From NCBI GenBank assembly GCA_963693305.1, contig OY855905.1, positions 41,782,395 to 41,846,394 of the forward strand: a stretch of 64,000 nt of DNA, in the 5' to 3' direction. The notes beneath the pieces were generated by a model that saw only the letters and a program-made list of their open reading frames with translations, searched no databases and had not been told where the DNA came from. This document shows positions 11,558 to 25,557 of this stretch, in pieces. Every line of letters begins with the position of its first letter. Positions within the stretch are counted from its first letter, which is position 1. Both the position numbers and the translations under genes were made by a program. Source of the stretch: Meandrina meandrites (lineage: Eukaryota; Cnidaria; Anthozoa; Scleractinia; Meandrinidae).

Positions 11558-14500
11558 ATGCGAAGAGAAGGTCGAAAAGACGGCCACGTAACTCTGGCTC
11601 TGACTACGGCTGACAACGATGAAGAAGCGTTGGAAGGCAAATGTGATGACTCCGAGAGAGACACTGTGAGCGAGGTGGAAGTTGTAGAGCGTCAGACCTG
11701 GGGAAACAAAGCTGAATACATCCTCGCTACGATCGGTTTTGCTGTCGGATTTGGAAATTTGTGGAGATTTCCTTATCTGTGCCAGAAAAATGGGGGAGGT
11801 AAGAAAAAGCTGTATGCAATTTAACGTGTTAAAAGTGGACATTAAGTATCACAGTTAATACTAACTCCAAAGCAGCGAAATTCACGGTGGCAACTCCGAT
11901 TAACGCGACGGAAAATAATTTAAACCTCACAGCTCATAAACACCAGGCCGAGATATTCAAATTAAAAAATCCCAGTGTTGTAACGGACTAACTTTATTTC
12001 TTTCTCCTCTCTATTCTCTTAATTTCTTAAAAGGTGCCATTAATCGTCCGCTTCAGATTAAAAGCTTGTTCATTCACGATAGCACATGTAAGAAGAACAA
12101 TAAAGATTTTAAAATGCGAAAGCAAAAGACACCCTGTCGTGGAGATTAAAAAATCACATGTACTTAAACCGACATTAAATTGAAATTAGCGAATTTCAAA
12201 GCGGCTAACCTCAGATATTCAAGATAAGTAACTTCTAATATTTATTCATATATTTAACTGCAGACCGAGAACAATTTTCTTGTTATGCGATTCTCTGATT
12301 TTGTTTCACTGATTAATAGAAATTTGGAGCCAGCAGAAAATTCTAGAATAGATTTAAGAAATGAAACAATACTGATTCCTTTAGATAAAAATAATCTTTA
12401 AAGAATGTTCCCCTAGAATTCTCAAGGTAAAACTATGAATAAATAAGGCAGGGATTTGTAATGAATGGCAAACGACAAATACAGTCAAATTTTTATAGGA
12501 GAGTTCAAATTTTAATTGTATGCAAAAATCAGCGATTCCCGCATTGTTCATTTCATTGTACAGTTTACGCCGTTCAAAAGGCGGATGGAAATCACTTCTA
12601 TCATTAAATTTTCGAATCATGATGAGCGAAAAGAAAATAGATTATTTATGGCCTTTTGGCATTGGGGATCAGTAAACCCAAAACCTATCGCTGGTGTGCA
12701 ATGAATCTAATAACACCAAACATGTCAACGAATCCGAATTTTACTCCTGTAAAACGGTCACTCGTGGTAACAATAGATCGACAGTACCTAACAGGTCAAA
12801 ACCATATCAACAAACGGTATAATAAGAAACCGGTTAGCCTCTTTTGTCCTCACAAACCTTTATTTTCCAGAATTTTTTTTTGGTTAAAAATGACATCGTC
12901 GCAATTGTTATACTAGAAGTTATCTTTAAAAATGGCTGTGAAAAATCTGTGATACTCGTGCTTGGCGTGAATAAACAATCAGATTTCATTTTTACCAACA
13001 ACCAGAGCACAACCTCACTATGTTTTGTAAGGAACTCTCATTAATTCGCTTTTGTTCCCCGGCCACACGCAATTTCACCAAAATTTCACCGAACAAAACA
13101 CTTGTAGAGTTCTTTGACAGGACACCCGCATTTCCTTGTGAAAGGTCTGAGCCCGTAGTTACACGTTCCACATTATTTACATGGTCAGCGGGTCTGTTAT
13201 AAACTATTACGCCGTAACATTTTGTCTTCTCAGTACCCGGGTTATGTTCGATTACCAGTTCGAGAGCCTATTCCCGAGTGCGGTGTCTTCCATTGCCCTT
13301 TGTCAAATAACAAACACAGAAGATGTCTCGAAGTTAAAACCGTGTTTCCTTTGGTTTCTCCAGGTGCATTTCTCATCCCGTACTTTATCAGCCTGTTCTT
13401 ACTTGGCATTCCATTATTCTTCCTGGAACTCGCCATTGGCCAAAGCATCCGTCTGGGTCCCATCGGGGTATGGAAGGCTATTCACCCCTACCTGGGAGGG
13501 ATAGGGCTTGCGTCTGTGGTCGTATGCGTCCTGATCTCCATGTACTACAACATGATCATTGGATGGTGTTTTTACTACCTGTTTGTGTCGTTCCAAGACC
13601 CCCTGCCTTACTCCTCTTGTCCTAGTGGGGTAAATTGCACCTTTAACGAGGAATGTGAGCTGGCGGGTCGGACGCAGTATTTCTGGTACACTAAAGCACT
13701 TGGTGTGACAGGCTCTATCGAGGAAATGGGTGATTTCCAGTGGCATCTGTGCCTTGTGTTACTTCTGGCCTGGATTGTACTGTTCTTGTTCGTCAGCCGT
13801 GGAGTTCAGTCAGCTGGGAAGGTAAAGCTTAAGTACACATTGAAATAGAACGTTACTGCGTTATGTGGCACTGCATATATTATGCGAGCTAACGAGGCAT
13901 GACTTAAGGGAGTGAGTCATTGTCCATCTTGAACTATTGTTAGAATCGCGAGAAGTTCACCAGTTCACCGCAGCCATAATACCCGGCCTGGCGCGTTTAT
14001 GAGTTCTCGAGAAGGACGATCGAGAAATGTATTGTTAACACGTTTTTCTATTTTCTTTCTGTCTTCAGGCGGTATATGTGACTGCTACACTGCCATACAT
14101 TGTGTTGGCTATTTTCTTCGTAAGAGCGGTTACACTGAAAGGATCAGTGGATGGAATTATTCACATGTTTAAACCCCAGGTATTTTTTTTGGATCACAAA
14201 ATCCTTTCGAAATCAGCCTATCTGTCTTATGTTCCAATGAAAGTAATGTCATTTATGTTTTTGTCTAGTTTTCTAGACTAGCTTCTCCTATTGTCTGGTT
14301 GGAGGCCGCAACACAAGTGTTTTTTTCTGTTGGTGTTGGTTTCGGCACTCTAATCGCGATGTCAAGTTACAATCCCATACATAACAACTGCCGGCGAGAC
14401 GCCATCTTTATTTCTTTGACTGACAGCTTGACGTCAGTTTTCGCAGCTGTTGTGGTGTTCTCCGTTCTTGGTTTCAAGGTAAGATCTGGCTCTCGACGAC

Positions 14501-17270
14501 TGTCGTAATATTTAAAAGTTAAAATACATTCACTGTGGGAGTAAACAACGCAATAAACTTAACCAATCAGAAGTAAGCGATGTCATCCGATGACAATGGC
14601 GGGAAAATATGTAACCAGTGTGATGCGCACGAAACTTGTAACTGGTGTCAAGGAGGGGGAAAATTTAACCGATGCTGAAAAAATTTAAAAAAATAAACTA
14701 AAATAAATTAAAAACGAAAAAGAAATGTTACCCAAAAACGTTGGTCTCGAAAGTAATTATTGGAGGACAGCTCTGTTTGATCTTATCCAGCTGAAAGTTT
14801 ACAAAACACGTCTGACTTGTTCCATTTTAATTGTAATAAATGTTCACAGGCACATGATTCGTACGACGAGTGCTTAAGGTTATATGGCGGAGCAAACAGC
14901 ACAAACCTTCCTCCTGGAATGACACTTGAGAAGAAATGTCATGATCTGGAACACTGGCTGTCTGAAGTAAGAAACTGTAAAGAACGCTCTTAACAGGAAG
15001 TTGTTCGTTTGAGCTGTAATCTTTTGTAACTGATGTAATATCAGTTCAACGCTTCGATCGGGTAATGATCTGATCGTACTTTTAGAAGAAGAAGGGGATA
15101 TTATTTTTCTTGCTTGTGCAAAACTTCACGTTTCTCTATGCTAGTAACCGTTTCAGTCGGGCTTACTAAAGCGCCGCTTTACGAATTGACTCTGATCTTT
15201 TTTAAACTGTTCAAAGACTCTCTGAACGAACACTTGCGGACATGCTATAAGTAGTCACGTGAGCTTCTCTTGAGGAACATGCTCTCCGACTGATTTACGA
15301 TTTAAAGCAACACTTACCAACATTGTTCTTGATTGTTTTTTTCGTTCAGTCGTTTCAAGGTCCTGGTCTGACATTCATTGCTTTCACCGAGGCCATTCTC
15401 AAGTTGCCTCTGTCTCCACTGTGGTCGGTTTTATTCTTCTCCATGCTGTTGTCTCTCGGTCTTGGTAGCATGTTTGGTATACTGGAGGGAGTGCTTAATT
15501 CACTGCACGATCAGAAGTTGATTCCGCTGAGGAAGGAGATACTTACTGGTCAGTTTTTATTCTAAGTTACACAATGGCGACAATAGCATTTAAGTAAGAC
15601 GGAAATTGTTTTTTTTTTTTCGATTGGAGGGTCGACAAATTAATATTCGTTTTGCACTGTTTGTCTTACAGACCGCCGTGCATATTGCTCTAATAATTGT
15701 GATGTATCAATATCTCCCCCAGGTCTCACGTGTTTTCTATGCATGGCAGTTGGTTTGCTGTTCTGTCAGAGGTCTGGGGAGTACTGGCTGCAGATGTTCG
15801 ACAGTTTTACAGGAACACTCCCGCTTCTGTTCATCTGCTTCTTTGAACTTGTTGGAGTTTCATGGGTGTACGGCGCCAACAGGTGGGGACTAACACAGTG
15901 GATCATTAACTAGGAATTACACTCATTCAGTTTTTAAGTTAGAAGTCATACCCCTTGCGGAAAACCGAGTAGGTAATTATCGAGGAGCTACTGGGGCCCA
16001 GAGAGGGTCCTGCATGGAACATTTAACGTTAAAAGATACTAGACAATTAACAGGTATGGTATTATTGTCTAAGATGGCGTTTGAGCTATTAATATTAAAA
16101 TCATTGAGCGTCTCTATTTGCCTGACGTTTCCAGGTAGAGTGTTGTATGTGTGAGCCCCGTTGCAAGGGAAACAATTCCAGAAGATTAAATTTTCATAAA
16201 TGACATATTTTGTAAAATGTAACTAAAACAAGATGCTCTTTTATACTATTTCGGACTTCATAAATCTTGTCAGTCGTACGAAACTTTAGTTATCCGGGAA
16301 ATATGCTTTTTAATCTCACAGACTACTACAGTACGCAACTTATTTACTGGTTCAATATATTGCCTCTTGTCATATCCAGGTTTTACGACGATATAGAGTA
16401 CATGCTACGCATGCGGCCGGGCTTGTACTGGAAAATAACCTGGAGATATGTGTCTCCTGCCATAGTCCTGGTCATATTTGTCTGCAGTTTAATTAACATG
16501 GGAATGAAACCAGCTACATACTCAGTGTGGAAGCCAAATGAGGTAACTGAATCGTTTGCTTTTTTTGTATTTGTATGTGCTGGATGGCTTCAATGAAGAG
16601 TAGAAAGTCATTTTATTACAGTCGAACCTACGCTAACGAATAATTTTCTCGCGCGCGATTGGTCTTAACACGTCACGTGATGCAGCCAAAATTGGGGAAT
16701 ATATATTTTTTAATTTATTCTGTAATTGAAGAGCGGATAGTAAACACAATAGCCTCCATTTGGCTTCAAAAATATGCACGGATACTTCTCCTTGGAAATT
16801 ATCTGTTCCTTGAAGCACACAGTTTTCCTCGAGCTTCGCCCTCGGAAAACTCTTCGCTTCACGGAACAAGCAATGTCCGCGGACAAATATCCGTGCATAT
16901 CCATCTACTTTGAAGAGTATGCGATGAATTTGATTAATGACTGTATAGCTAATCAATATTGTCAATCTCAATATCATTATATTGTTAACAGAGACGATGA
17001 AGCTGGTCACAAGTTGATCATTATTAAAAGAAACTGATCGCCAATACGGCTTTTGTGTTTCAGGGTAACGTAGAGAGCGTCGAGTATCCCACCTGGTGCT
17101 ATTTTATCATTGCTTTTCTCATCTGTGCATCTTGTATATGCGTACCAGTGGTGTTCCTGTTACGATTATATCAACGATTGACAGCGAGGAAAAGAAGGGA
17201 AACGGAAATAGTGCGGGATTTGCTTGAGTCGTCGACTACCAAGAATCCAGCACAGGAGAACACTGACTAA
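11558..17270 (+). CDS. SLC6-B: Na+-coupled amino-acid transporter-like protein (9 exons)
   Basis: Tandem paralogue of SLC6-A with the same architecture. Coding exons: 11558-11798, 13364-13821, 14069-14179, 14269-14478, 14850-14966, 15350-15548, 15723-15882, 16380-16542, 17064-17270. They join in frame to 621 aa. TM1 reads [10 protein letters not shown], with Leu where copies A and C have Val. Glycosylation sites are NCT in the TM3-4 loop and NST in the TM7-8 loop. TM6 is FFSVGVGFG, and TM7 has Asp (codon 14422-14424) at the Na1 Asn position, both as in SLC6-A. The ATG at 11558 was chosen over upstream in-frame codons because it aligns with the SLC6-A start and shares the block before it. Exons 6-7 are far closer to SLC6-A than exon 5, suggesting gene conversion. 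The substrate is probably a neutral amino acid, by family resemblance only. Confidence 0.93.
16745..16914. repeat. Imperfect foldback repeat in intron 8 of SLC6-B
   Basis: Two arms of about 80 bp (near 16750-16834 and 16838-16914) are imperfect reverse complements. The words atgcacggata, gttccttgaagc and gttttcctcgag on the left meet tatccgtgcat, gcttcacggaac and ctcggaaaac on the right. The loop is very short. Both strands therefore give similar spurious ORFs. This is probably a dispersed foldback element. It may begin nearer 16617, where a cagtcgaacc transposon-like end occurs. Confidence 0.65.
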
Positions 17271-20200
17271 TTTAAATCCACGAACCAATAGAGACGTTGC
17301 CCAGCCCTTTTTGCTGCAAATGTGACTTGGAAAGAGAGTAGAAATAGCTTGCCTCAGCGTAGCTAGAAAGTTGTAGATCAGTTCGATCGGCTACTGAGCA
17401 GTCACGCAGTTGGCAGGCTTTCCGCTGTTTTCATGTGTTTTGAGCAGGGTGAAAACGTGGCGTGAAATACAGTGAATCGATTATTGAAGCGTTTAAATGT
17501 CTAAGTTAGCCTTAGTATATAGATCAATTGAGGTTATGCAGGGCTCTGGAAACCCCCACCGATAGGGGTTAAACAGCGTTATTATAGCGTGGATGAACCA
17601 TACTTAACGTAGACTGTTCACAGCCCTCAATTTTCTTGTATTTTGTTTGTTGTTGAACGCGGAATCGTTGGCTGGGTATGTCTTTAGACATCGAAACCGA
17701 GGCATCGACAAATGACGTACACTGCACAAGTACTCCCATGCTGAAAATATTTCACTATGTTGTGGGTTCCGAGATTCATTTCGAAGAAGAAAATGGGTTG
17801 CCGTTTATTTTTTGTTAGTTTATTCGTACTTTTAAATTTTAAACTCCTACAGGCTTTATTGATAAATGTCATGCAGGTGAAGAGAATGTACGCAGTGAAA
17901 GATAGCTTGAGGACTGTTTTTCTTTTATAAACTGTATGAATTTACTATTACTATTACGCGTTTTCCGAGGTTTTGCCAAAGTTTTAACACTGAATGTCAC
18001 TGTAGCTGTATTCCACGCTGTGTTTTTTAGTTGAAAATAGCGCGAAAAGTGTAAGACATGACAAGGCCGTTGTCGACTAGTCAACGGTCGTCGACAGTCG
18101 TCTCCAATGCCCCCTCCGTTTTACAATTCCTTAATTGTTAAAGAGTTTGGGGACGAGTCACTGACTGTAGACTAAATTCAGTGACGTCATTCAACTAAAG
18201 CTCCTTTTGTAGACTTCATACGGAGAGAAACAGCTGAAGAGTTGTTAATTTCCTGTAGAAAGTTTCAGCCTTTCATATTTCTATTACTGTTGTTAAATTT
18301 TGTAAACCTTAGTTCAACGAAGCATCGTCTTAGTTGGTATGAATTAATATAAAGCACTCGTATTGTAAATAATCATCGGATATAATATTAATTCAGTGAT
18401 GGTTTATACGTGTTCACCCTTTTCTAAGGTGATTCTGTTATAGAGATTGGTCTGCTTGTATCCGAGGAAACGTCTAAAATCTGACTTTAAACGATAGAAA
18501 CAACAAAGGAAAATAAATTTATACGTCGAGGATGCGGATGGCCTCAGTTACAAAGGTTACAGAATTAAGTTTGCGTGAGCGTTCCAATATTCGCTGTCTG
18601 CCTGTTTCGATTCGGTTAAAAACTGAAACTTCATAGATATTTCACTTCTACACGTTAGTTTCCGGCGAGCTAGTAAGAATAGCGTGACTAATTTAGCTGG
18701 CCCATGGACCATAGCTGCATCCATTTCTTTGTTATATCGCTTTAAAAACTATTCAGACAACTTTCAATTCCTTTTTGTTTAAATTTAAAACTGCTTTATC
18801 TTAAGGTGCAAACTAAGCGATTATCACAAAAGCGTGGTGCGCAACAGAGAAACATACAACAACCAGTCTGACAAAACTGAAATATCGCTATATGAAACGG
18901 AAATACCTGAACGGTTTCGGCCGCTTTTCGCGCTTGTTACTACGAAAAGCCTTTTGTTACGCTAAAAACAATAACAAACCAGCAGGTGTGAGGCTTGCGT
19001 GTTTTGGCGGGAAATGAAGGCGGGAAACGTGGCAACCACGACGCACATAAAGAATGTCATTTGCATAACACATCCGTCGCCTTTTAGTGAAACTCAGCTG
19101 TGCCTATAAATGATTTTCATTTAGCTGTTGCTTTTTTGATACCCATCGCATAAAAGCGCCATGCCTGCGTGGGCAACCGTTTTAGAGACTCATTTTGTCG
19201 TCCAAAACGGAGTTTGCAAATTTATACGTCGCTTTGTTCGAGTAAACCATCATTATCAACAAGGATCAGTGTGAATTGAAATTAGGTTTGCGATGTAAAG
19301 TGGTGCAGGCTTTGTATAAAGCGAAAGATTGCAAATGAATAAAATTCGTTGAGAATACGACCGTCCGCATTTTTGGTTGGCTCTGGTGTGAAAACAACGA
19401 AACTTTTGACGCCTCGATGCGATTACCGACTGTATTTTGAAATCAAAACATTAAAAGCCATTTACTATGTACTACAAATGATTAGTAATGCATGAATGAA
19501 AAAGCGATAGTCACCGTAAAACAGGAGGCGAATTAAGACGGTATGAAAAGTATTCAGGTCAGAAAGAAATATTTGTTGTATATTTGCCTCAAGGTTACCC
19601 AAGGCGTATCAAAAATGTAGTTAAATTCCTTTTTCTTTGTGAGCGGAACTTGCCAACAATGATGTTTACCACTGTTTACCCATCGTTCCTGTCGCAAAAG
19701 ACACTGATTCCATTCATTTTCCCGCGCAAATAACTTCCAAGTTGCTTTTAGAATTTTCACGCAAGGCCCGAGATATTCAGGCTGGTCAGAAAAAGGAAAA
19801 CATTAAAGCGAAATAAATATACAGGTAAAACCTGACCAACTAGTCACAAGACCCAATTAAGTTGCGCAATGGAAAAGAGAAAAAGTAATGAATTATGGAG
19901 CTCATAAGTACAATGACACTGATTGGCTGTTCGGTTCCCGGTTGATTTGACCTATTGTTTGGCACGTTGAATTGTAAATGAGAAAATTGATGCTGGAGCG
20001 ATTTTAATATCGATTTGTACGTATTCCACGTGGTGCGTTGCGAATTGTTGGGTCTGCTTCGGATCTCTGTTATTGGTATGTTTATGGCTATTTTGTGCTG
20101 TATAGCTCGCATTCGTGTACTCCGTTAGTGAGTTTCTGTGCCGGATTAGCGGGACACAAAGGGTGGTGAAGACAATTGTAGAGTTTTCAAACTCATTCAA

Positions 20201-23200
20201 ACACACCGCGACGCGAGGCAAAAAGCGTCGTAAAATCGAAAATTCGAAAATTTAGACAAACTCCGAGTTTGTTCAAATTCAAACGGATCGTCCACTGCCT
20301 TTTTGGAGTATCTATTCAGTGATAAATCTATGATTTTCGCATCGAGTCGATAACTCAGCCGTTTCGCGCGTTTGTCTAGCTTGAACACATGTAAACACGG
20401 TGGCGCTCGCAAGAAGTTAAACATTAATTACCACGAAGAGAGAAAGGACCAGTCAACATTTGATTTCTTTCTCGCTGGGAAACTGCTTGATACCATAACA
20501 TTCTTTAACAAAAACGAAATTAACGTAAATGTCAGTGATTCAATAAGTCCTGTGGAGTCTACTGTTCAATCGAAGGATCTTCGTTCCGAAGACAGATTTA
20601 GCTTAAAAGTTATAAAAATTTATTATTCTTTCACGTGACCTCACGTGGCGGAAAAACCATTTCTAAATGAACCGTCTTATTGCGTTAAAGAACAACGAGA
20701 TTCAAAACCCTTCTCCAAAACGTTCTCTATTTAAAAACATCAGTTTATTACACAATTTTTGTTCAATTAGAGGCTTTCTAGAGATATTATTGTTATTCCG
20801 ATGCGTTTGAAATTTACACTTCACATTTGAAGCACGCATAATTTTGACGGATTTATTCAATCGTAGAAGTTATTGCTTTCCCGTTTTCTGTCTTGGATGG
20901 TAAATAAAGTGATATGTCTGACACTACTGGAGATTTAAGCAGCGCGTTCGATGAATTCAAAACATTCGCAAAATACGTTATTTCCTGAAACAATACGAGG
21001 ATCACATTTATGTTCAATATAAAGGCAACGTCTTCCATGTGCAAGACAAAAGGGTTTTTCACACATATAAAGACAGACTTGAAGTATAAAATCAACAAAT
21101 ATTCGATAATCGTTATATCGTGTCCTTTGAACATCAACTGAAGTCATGTTTGAAAGCGAAAATATAATCGCAAGATTAATATTATTTGCCTACATTTACC
21201 TAATGACCATAATTTGCATTGCAGTGTAATACTATATCATCGAGATAACAAGTGCAGTTTCTGACCAATCCTCGCTGGCGTTCAAATAGAATATTTATTT
21301 TTTAAATAATCCAATTGAAAAATTGCAAGAACTTGTACTCACAAACATCGGCCATATTTGCCGCCACGAGCTCTGATCGACTTACTTAGCAACCACGCCG
21401 ACGATAACCGCGGGAGAAACCTTGCAGCTGGAGACCACGTGACTTATATTTTCAATGACAGAGATGGGCTATGGCCTACCTTGTATGCTTGCTTAATTCG
21501 TTTTTCAATAACTGGTTAAGTCCCACATTCTGGAATAAATGCCATGATACAAATTTGGTTTTAAAAATTGTCAGACATGTGTAATATATGTATATATTTG
21601 AATTAACACTAATATATTCTGGTAACATCTTTCAGACATCCTGTCGATCCATCTTCAAACACAAATTTTAGGGACCCAGCTGCTAGTGTTCGATAACTAA
21701 TTTAAAAAAACGTAATTTGAGTTTACTCCTGTAACACCGGTTGTTCTATAAAAAATTGTCAACTAATATACAATAATTTTAATTTTTTTCCGTGTTTTCT
21801 TTTAGTCCATAGAAAGGTGACACGAAACTGCAGTTGATATAAATACGCTAAATAATCAGACACGTTATTCACCGTGATTGGTAGTGTTGTTTTTCTGCAG
21901 GCATTTATACATTTATAATGAACAACATCAAAGAATTTCGGCGCGTACCATCCGAGACACCCCGCTGATGTCTCACCAAAATATATCAGTCAATTTTCCA
22001 ATATGCATACACAATAAAGACAAGGATAATTTTAAAAAAGTCCTTAGCTGATTATTTGAGTAAGGTCACGTTGTTAAAGCTGTAAACATATATTTACTGG
22101 CGGAAACAGCGGAGTAAAAATGCACAGTTTTCCGCCAGATTCTTTGCTGTGCTACTCAAAATTCACTGGCTGTTGAATTCAGACAGCAAAATATGCGTTT
22201 TTAAAGAAGCTCTTGCTAAAGCATTGAACGATAGCGTGACTCGTCCTGTCAGAGTGCCGCGAGTCAAAGTCCTTGGCCATTGTTTTGGAGGCACGCCAAT
22301 AAGATAAAAATCCACTTGGAATTGAATTTCAAACTACAGTTTCGCGTGTTATCTCAAAACAACAATTGAATGGGGACAAAATACAAGTAAAACCCGTGAG
22401 AAGCCACGCTGCCTGCTTGCTTGCCTTTCAAAGTGTTCGTCAAGTTATTATTACCAAGCACACCTGATCGTAAATATTATTTTTACCGCGAGACAAAATA
22501 TCGAAATTGTTTAAAGGTTTACTTGTAATTTGAAAGAGGCGAATAGAAATGACGCGAGCAGGACGTCACGGGTGGAAATGTTTCGTTTCAGCATTAGCGA
22601 ATCACAGCGCGAGTTTAGTGTATTTTACTTGTTTCAATAACTTTGTTTTGCCTTTCGCCGAAAGATGATTTTGAACGTGTTTCAGATCGCTTCTAACAAA
22701 GTCTGTTCAGGGGGCAGTATTCGCTTGCGATTAAGGACTTCGAGTAAAACAGGGAACTCTGTTTTTTGTAAAATTGAAGGAGCCTTTTGAGTTGTCAACA
22801 AACGTTGTTGAAATTTCAACTTCTGTTTGTTTTGGTTTAGCATGAGATTCTTTATGTACCCTTTTGAGTGCCCTGGCTGAGGGTTAACAAAGAAATTAGC
22901 GTGAAAATAGACATCGCTACTTTAGAAAATTTCGTCGAACGGAAACGGAAGAGTTATTAATAAAATTAATTTAAGCACGCGAAGAATTTCCGTACCGATC
23001 TTGGAATAAACTTGCTTTAAAAAACCATGGCCGCTGTTGAAAGGTATATTCCGAGATAATCTGGGTCAAGGGGTATAACATAAAAAAATGCTCTTATCGA
23101 ATCAATTTAGTAAATTTGCCATCGCCTATCAAAGGCGAGAACAGGCCGGCTCGAAGATCACGGTGAGCGAAATAAAAAGATTACGCCAAGCTTTACCACG

Positions 23201-25295
23201 TTCATTCTTAGCATCGCGTCTTTGAACTGAGTGTCTTCTGCTTTCGCGGCTGTCGAAGAATTTTTTTAGCAAACAAGGTAAGCATTTGACTCCAGCTGTC
23301 AACTCCCTGGTATCGAAGCTCATTATTCATAAGGACGTCGAATCGTTTGCTGTAGATATGATTTTTTGTACTTTTTGTGGGTCTCACAATGTAGTTTGGC
23401 CAAATTTCCACAGCCGGTACATTGTTTAGTTGACCAAATTATAAATTGAACCAATCAACATTTTAATACCAAAATTGTTTGTACAACTCGATGGGTGAAA
23501 GAATCAGTGAAAGATGGACTCGTTGATTTCAACTTTAATGCATGCGAAACTGATAGAATTTTTCAATCGTCGAGTCTTTAAGGAAAAAAAACTAAAGTGA
23601 TAAGATTGATATATCCTACAGCCAGTTTCAAACCAGTTGAACTGAAATCGAAATGTTTCTTTTAACCTTTTGTCGCTTGTTACTTGTAACCGTCTTTTAA
23701 TAATAATGATAAAAAGGTTCTTATTGCGAATTTAAAATTCTCGATGCGTTTACAATTGCACATGATTAAAAAGAATTTAAAAAAACAATAAAAGTAAAAA
23801 GACTGTTAAATACAGAAATTCAGTATGTGTTAAGATAAAAGATAAAGATTAAGATAAAAAGAGTTTTACTTGACTGACAAAGCTCCGGTCGTTACAGGTT
23901 CGAGATCTGGTTGAACATAATCGAAACATAAACAAATATTAATCATTTGGTTTGTTTTTAAACAGCCATTAGGGAACTTGGCCAAGTTTCGTGCTAAGTT
24001 CAAAGTCTGCGCGAGTTTAACATGTTGCTTCAAAAAACGTCAACTTTTGCAACTAAGAACCGACTCAGCTGATTTTTTTTTTGTAAAAATCTTGAGACGT
24101 TATATAAAGTAAACAACAAAAAAATGGCAATCGCTATCCTACAAAAAAACGTTCTTTTCTTATTTACAATGACTTGAAAGTGAAATCACCGCCCAAATGA
24201 TGGGTTTCGATTTTGTGCCCGCCGAAATGTGTTATTGAACATTTGCATCATTTTTAGCCAGGAAAAAGAAAAATGAAATTTTCCTGGCAATTAGAAAATT
24301 TTTCTTCGCCTCTTGTCACATGACAGCGAGAACAACAAACCGACCAGCCCCGTTTCCATAGTTGTTTCTTCAACTGAAACAGAAGCTGGTATACATATCA
24401 CGTGACACGCTTGTCACATGGTGAATTTTCTCACTTATGCAACTGATGATTTTCCAACAAACATACCAAGCTGTTATTGAATCGAAGATGGCGGAGTGTC
24501 ATTCAGTGCCACCCACCGTTTTGTCCAAAACAATTCAAAAATCGTTTACGCTTATCTATCAAGAGAGTCATTACCTTCTTTGTTTCGACAGCTTTGTTGG
24601 CAAGTGTAGGAGTTTATGTGAACGCCTGGTTTATTGACTCTGACGTCACAAAGAGAGTGTCAACTTCAATTGCGAAGCCATAATATAAATTTAGTACTCC
24701 TCAGAAAAAAAAAAGTCTTATTTACGTTGTATTATAAGACCGATAGAAATACAATATTCTCATAGATTTTCAACGAGTAGGTAGAAATTTTTCGGTTTTA
24801 TTTTTTATAAAGATCTTTACATGTTGCCAGTTTGGATTTCTGTCTGATTACAATACAGCTCAACGAGTGATTAGTATAACAAGGTACGTTCAGTTGCAAT
24901 CACTTTCAAATTATATTAAATGCAACATAAGAAAAGAAAAAGTGTTGAATGAAAAGACAGTATAAACAATTACTGTGAATGAATTTTACAGAAAATTCAA
25001 TTTTTTACAACATTTGGTTACCACGTGTTTAGAGAACTAAGCGAGTCGCTTTGGCATCTTCAGTGAGTGAAAGTAAAAGCACAGGTTACATATTTCTTGA
25101 ACTTTCCAAGAGACAAAACCATGGCTTGATATTCAGATGTCAACTATTTTAAAAGCGTGGAAAAGCTTCGCGTAGGTGTCGAAGACAAAAATTATTGCCA
25201 ATATCATCCATATTTATAACTTGCCTCGTGACTTCAACGAATTGCATGTTTTGTTTTGTAGGGTAAACAGTGTGTTAACGTTCAGAGGATTAGAA
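17271..25295. other. Eight-kilobase spacer after SLC6-B
   Basis: AT-rich sequence holding the SLC6-B 3' UTR and the region upstream of the orphan exon at 25296. I see no exon with family motifs, no tRNA or rRNA, and no repeat with clear ends. An aataaa near 18512 could end a long 3' UTR of SLC6-B. Open frames here are short and have no recognisable domains. Distal regulatory DNA cannot be ruled out from sequence alone. Confidence 0.5.
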
Positions 25296-25557
25296 ATGGC
25301 TAAAGAAGAAGATCTCGAGTATTCTGATACCAAGAAAATCTCCTTCAATGTCGAGAACGAGGAATTAGAAGAGATAAACAACCCACATCCGACTACGGAC
25401 ATCGAAAGCAATGGAGTAACAGTGCGTATTTACGAAGCCGATACCGACCGTGGTAAATGGGGAAATCAAATCGAATTCATCCTCGCTGCGATAGGATTCG
25501 CCGTTGGTTTGGGAAATGTTTGGCGTTTTCCGTATCTTTGCCAGAAAAACGGTGGAG
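25296..25557 (+). CDS. Orphan SLC6 first exon (N-tail and TM1)
   Basis: Codes for an acidic N-tail and a complete TM1 ending [18 protein letters not shown]. It stops at a GT donor (ggtggag/gtaata) in phase 1, exactly as in the other SLC6 first exons. The ATG at 25296 is the first true ATG in the frame. No exons 2-9 follow before the next first exon at 28342, so this exon cannot make a transporter alone. Its TM1 shares GLGN and the FILA..GFAVG wording with SLC6-C rather than the GFGN of A and B. Splicing to the acceptor at 31682 would keep frame and give about 644 aa. It is either an alternative promoter and first exon of SLC6-C, or the remnant of a copy that lost its 3' exons. Confidence 0.8.

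Noticed and set aside
13181..13363. Open frame running into exon 2 of SLC6-B from the intron
   Set aside because: The splice acceptor cag at 13361-13363 and exact length identity with exon 2 of A and C show that the exon starts at 13364. The upstream frame is intron.
17271..25295. Possible additional SLC6 copy in the 8-kb gap
   Set aside because: I looked for the exon-2 wording [10 protein letters not shown]6 EAATQ and TM8 GPGLTF on both strands and found none.
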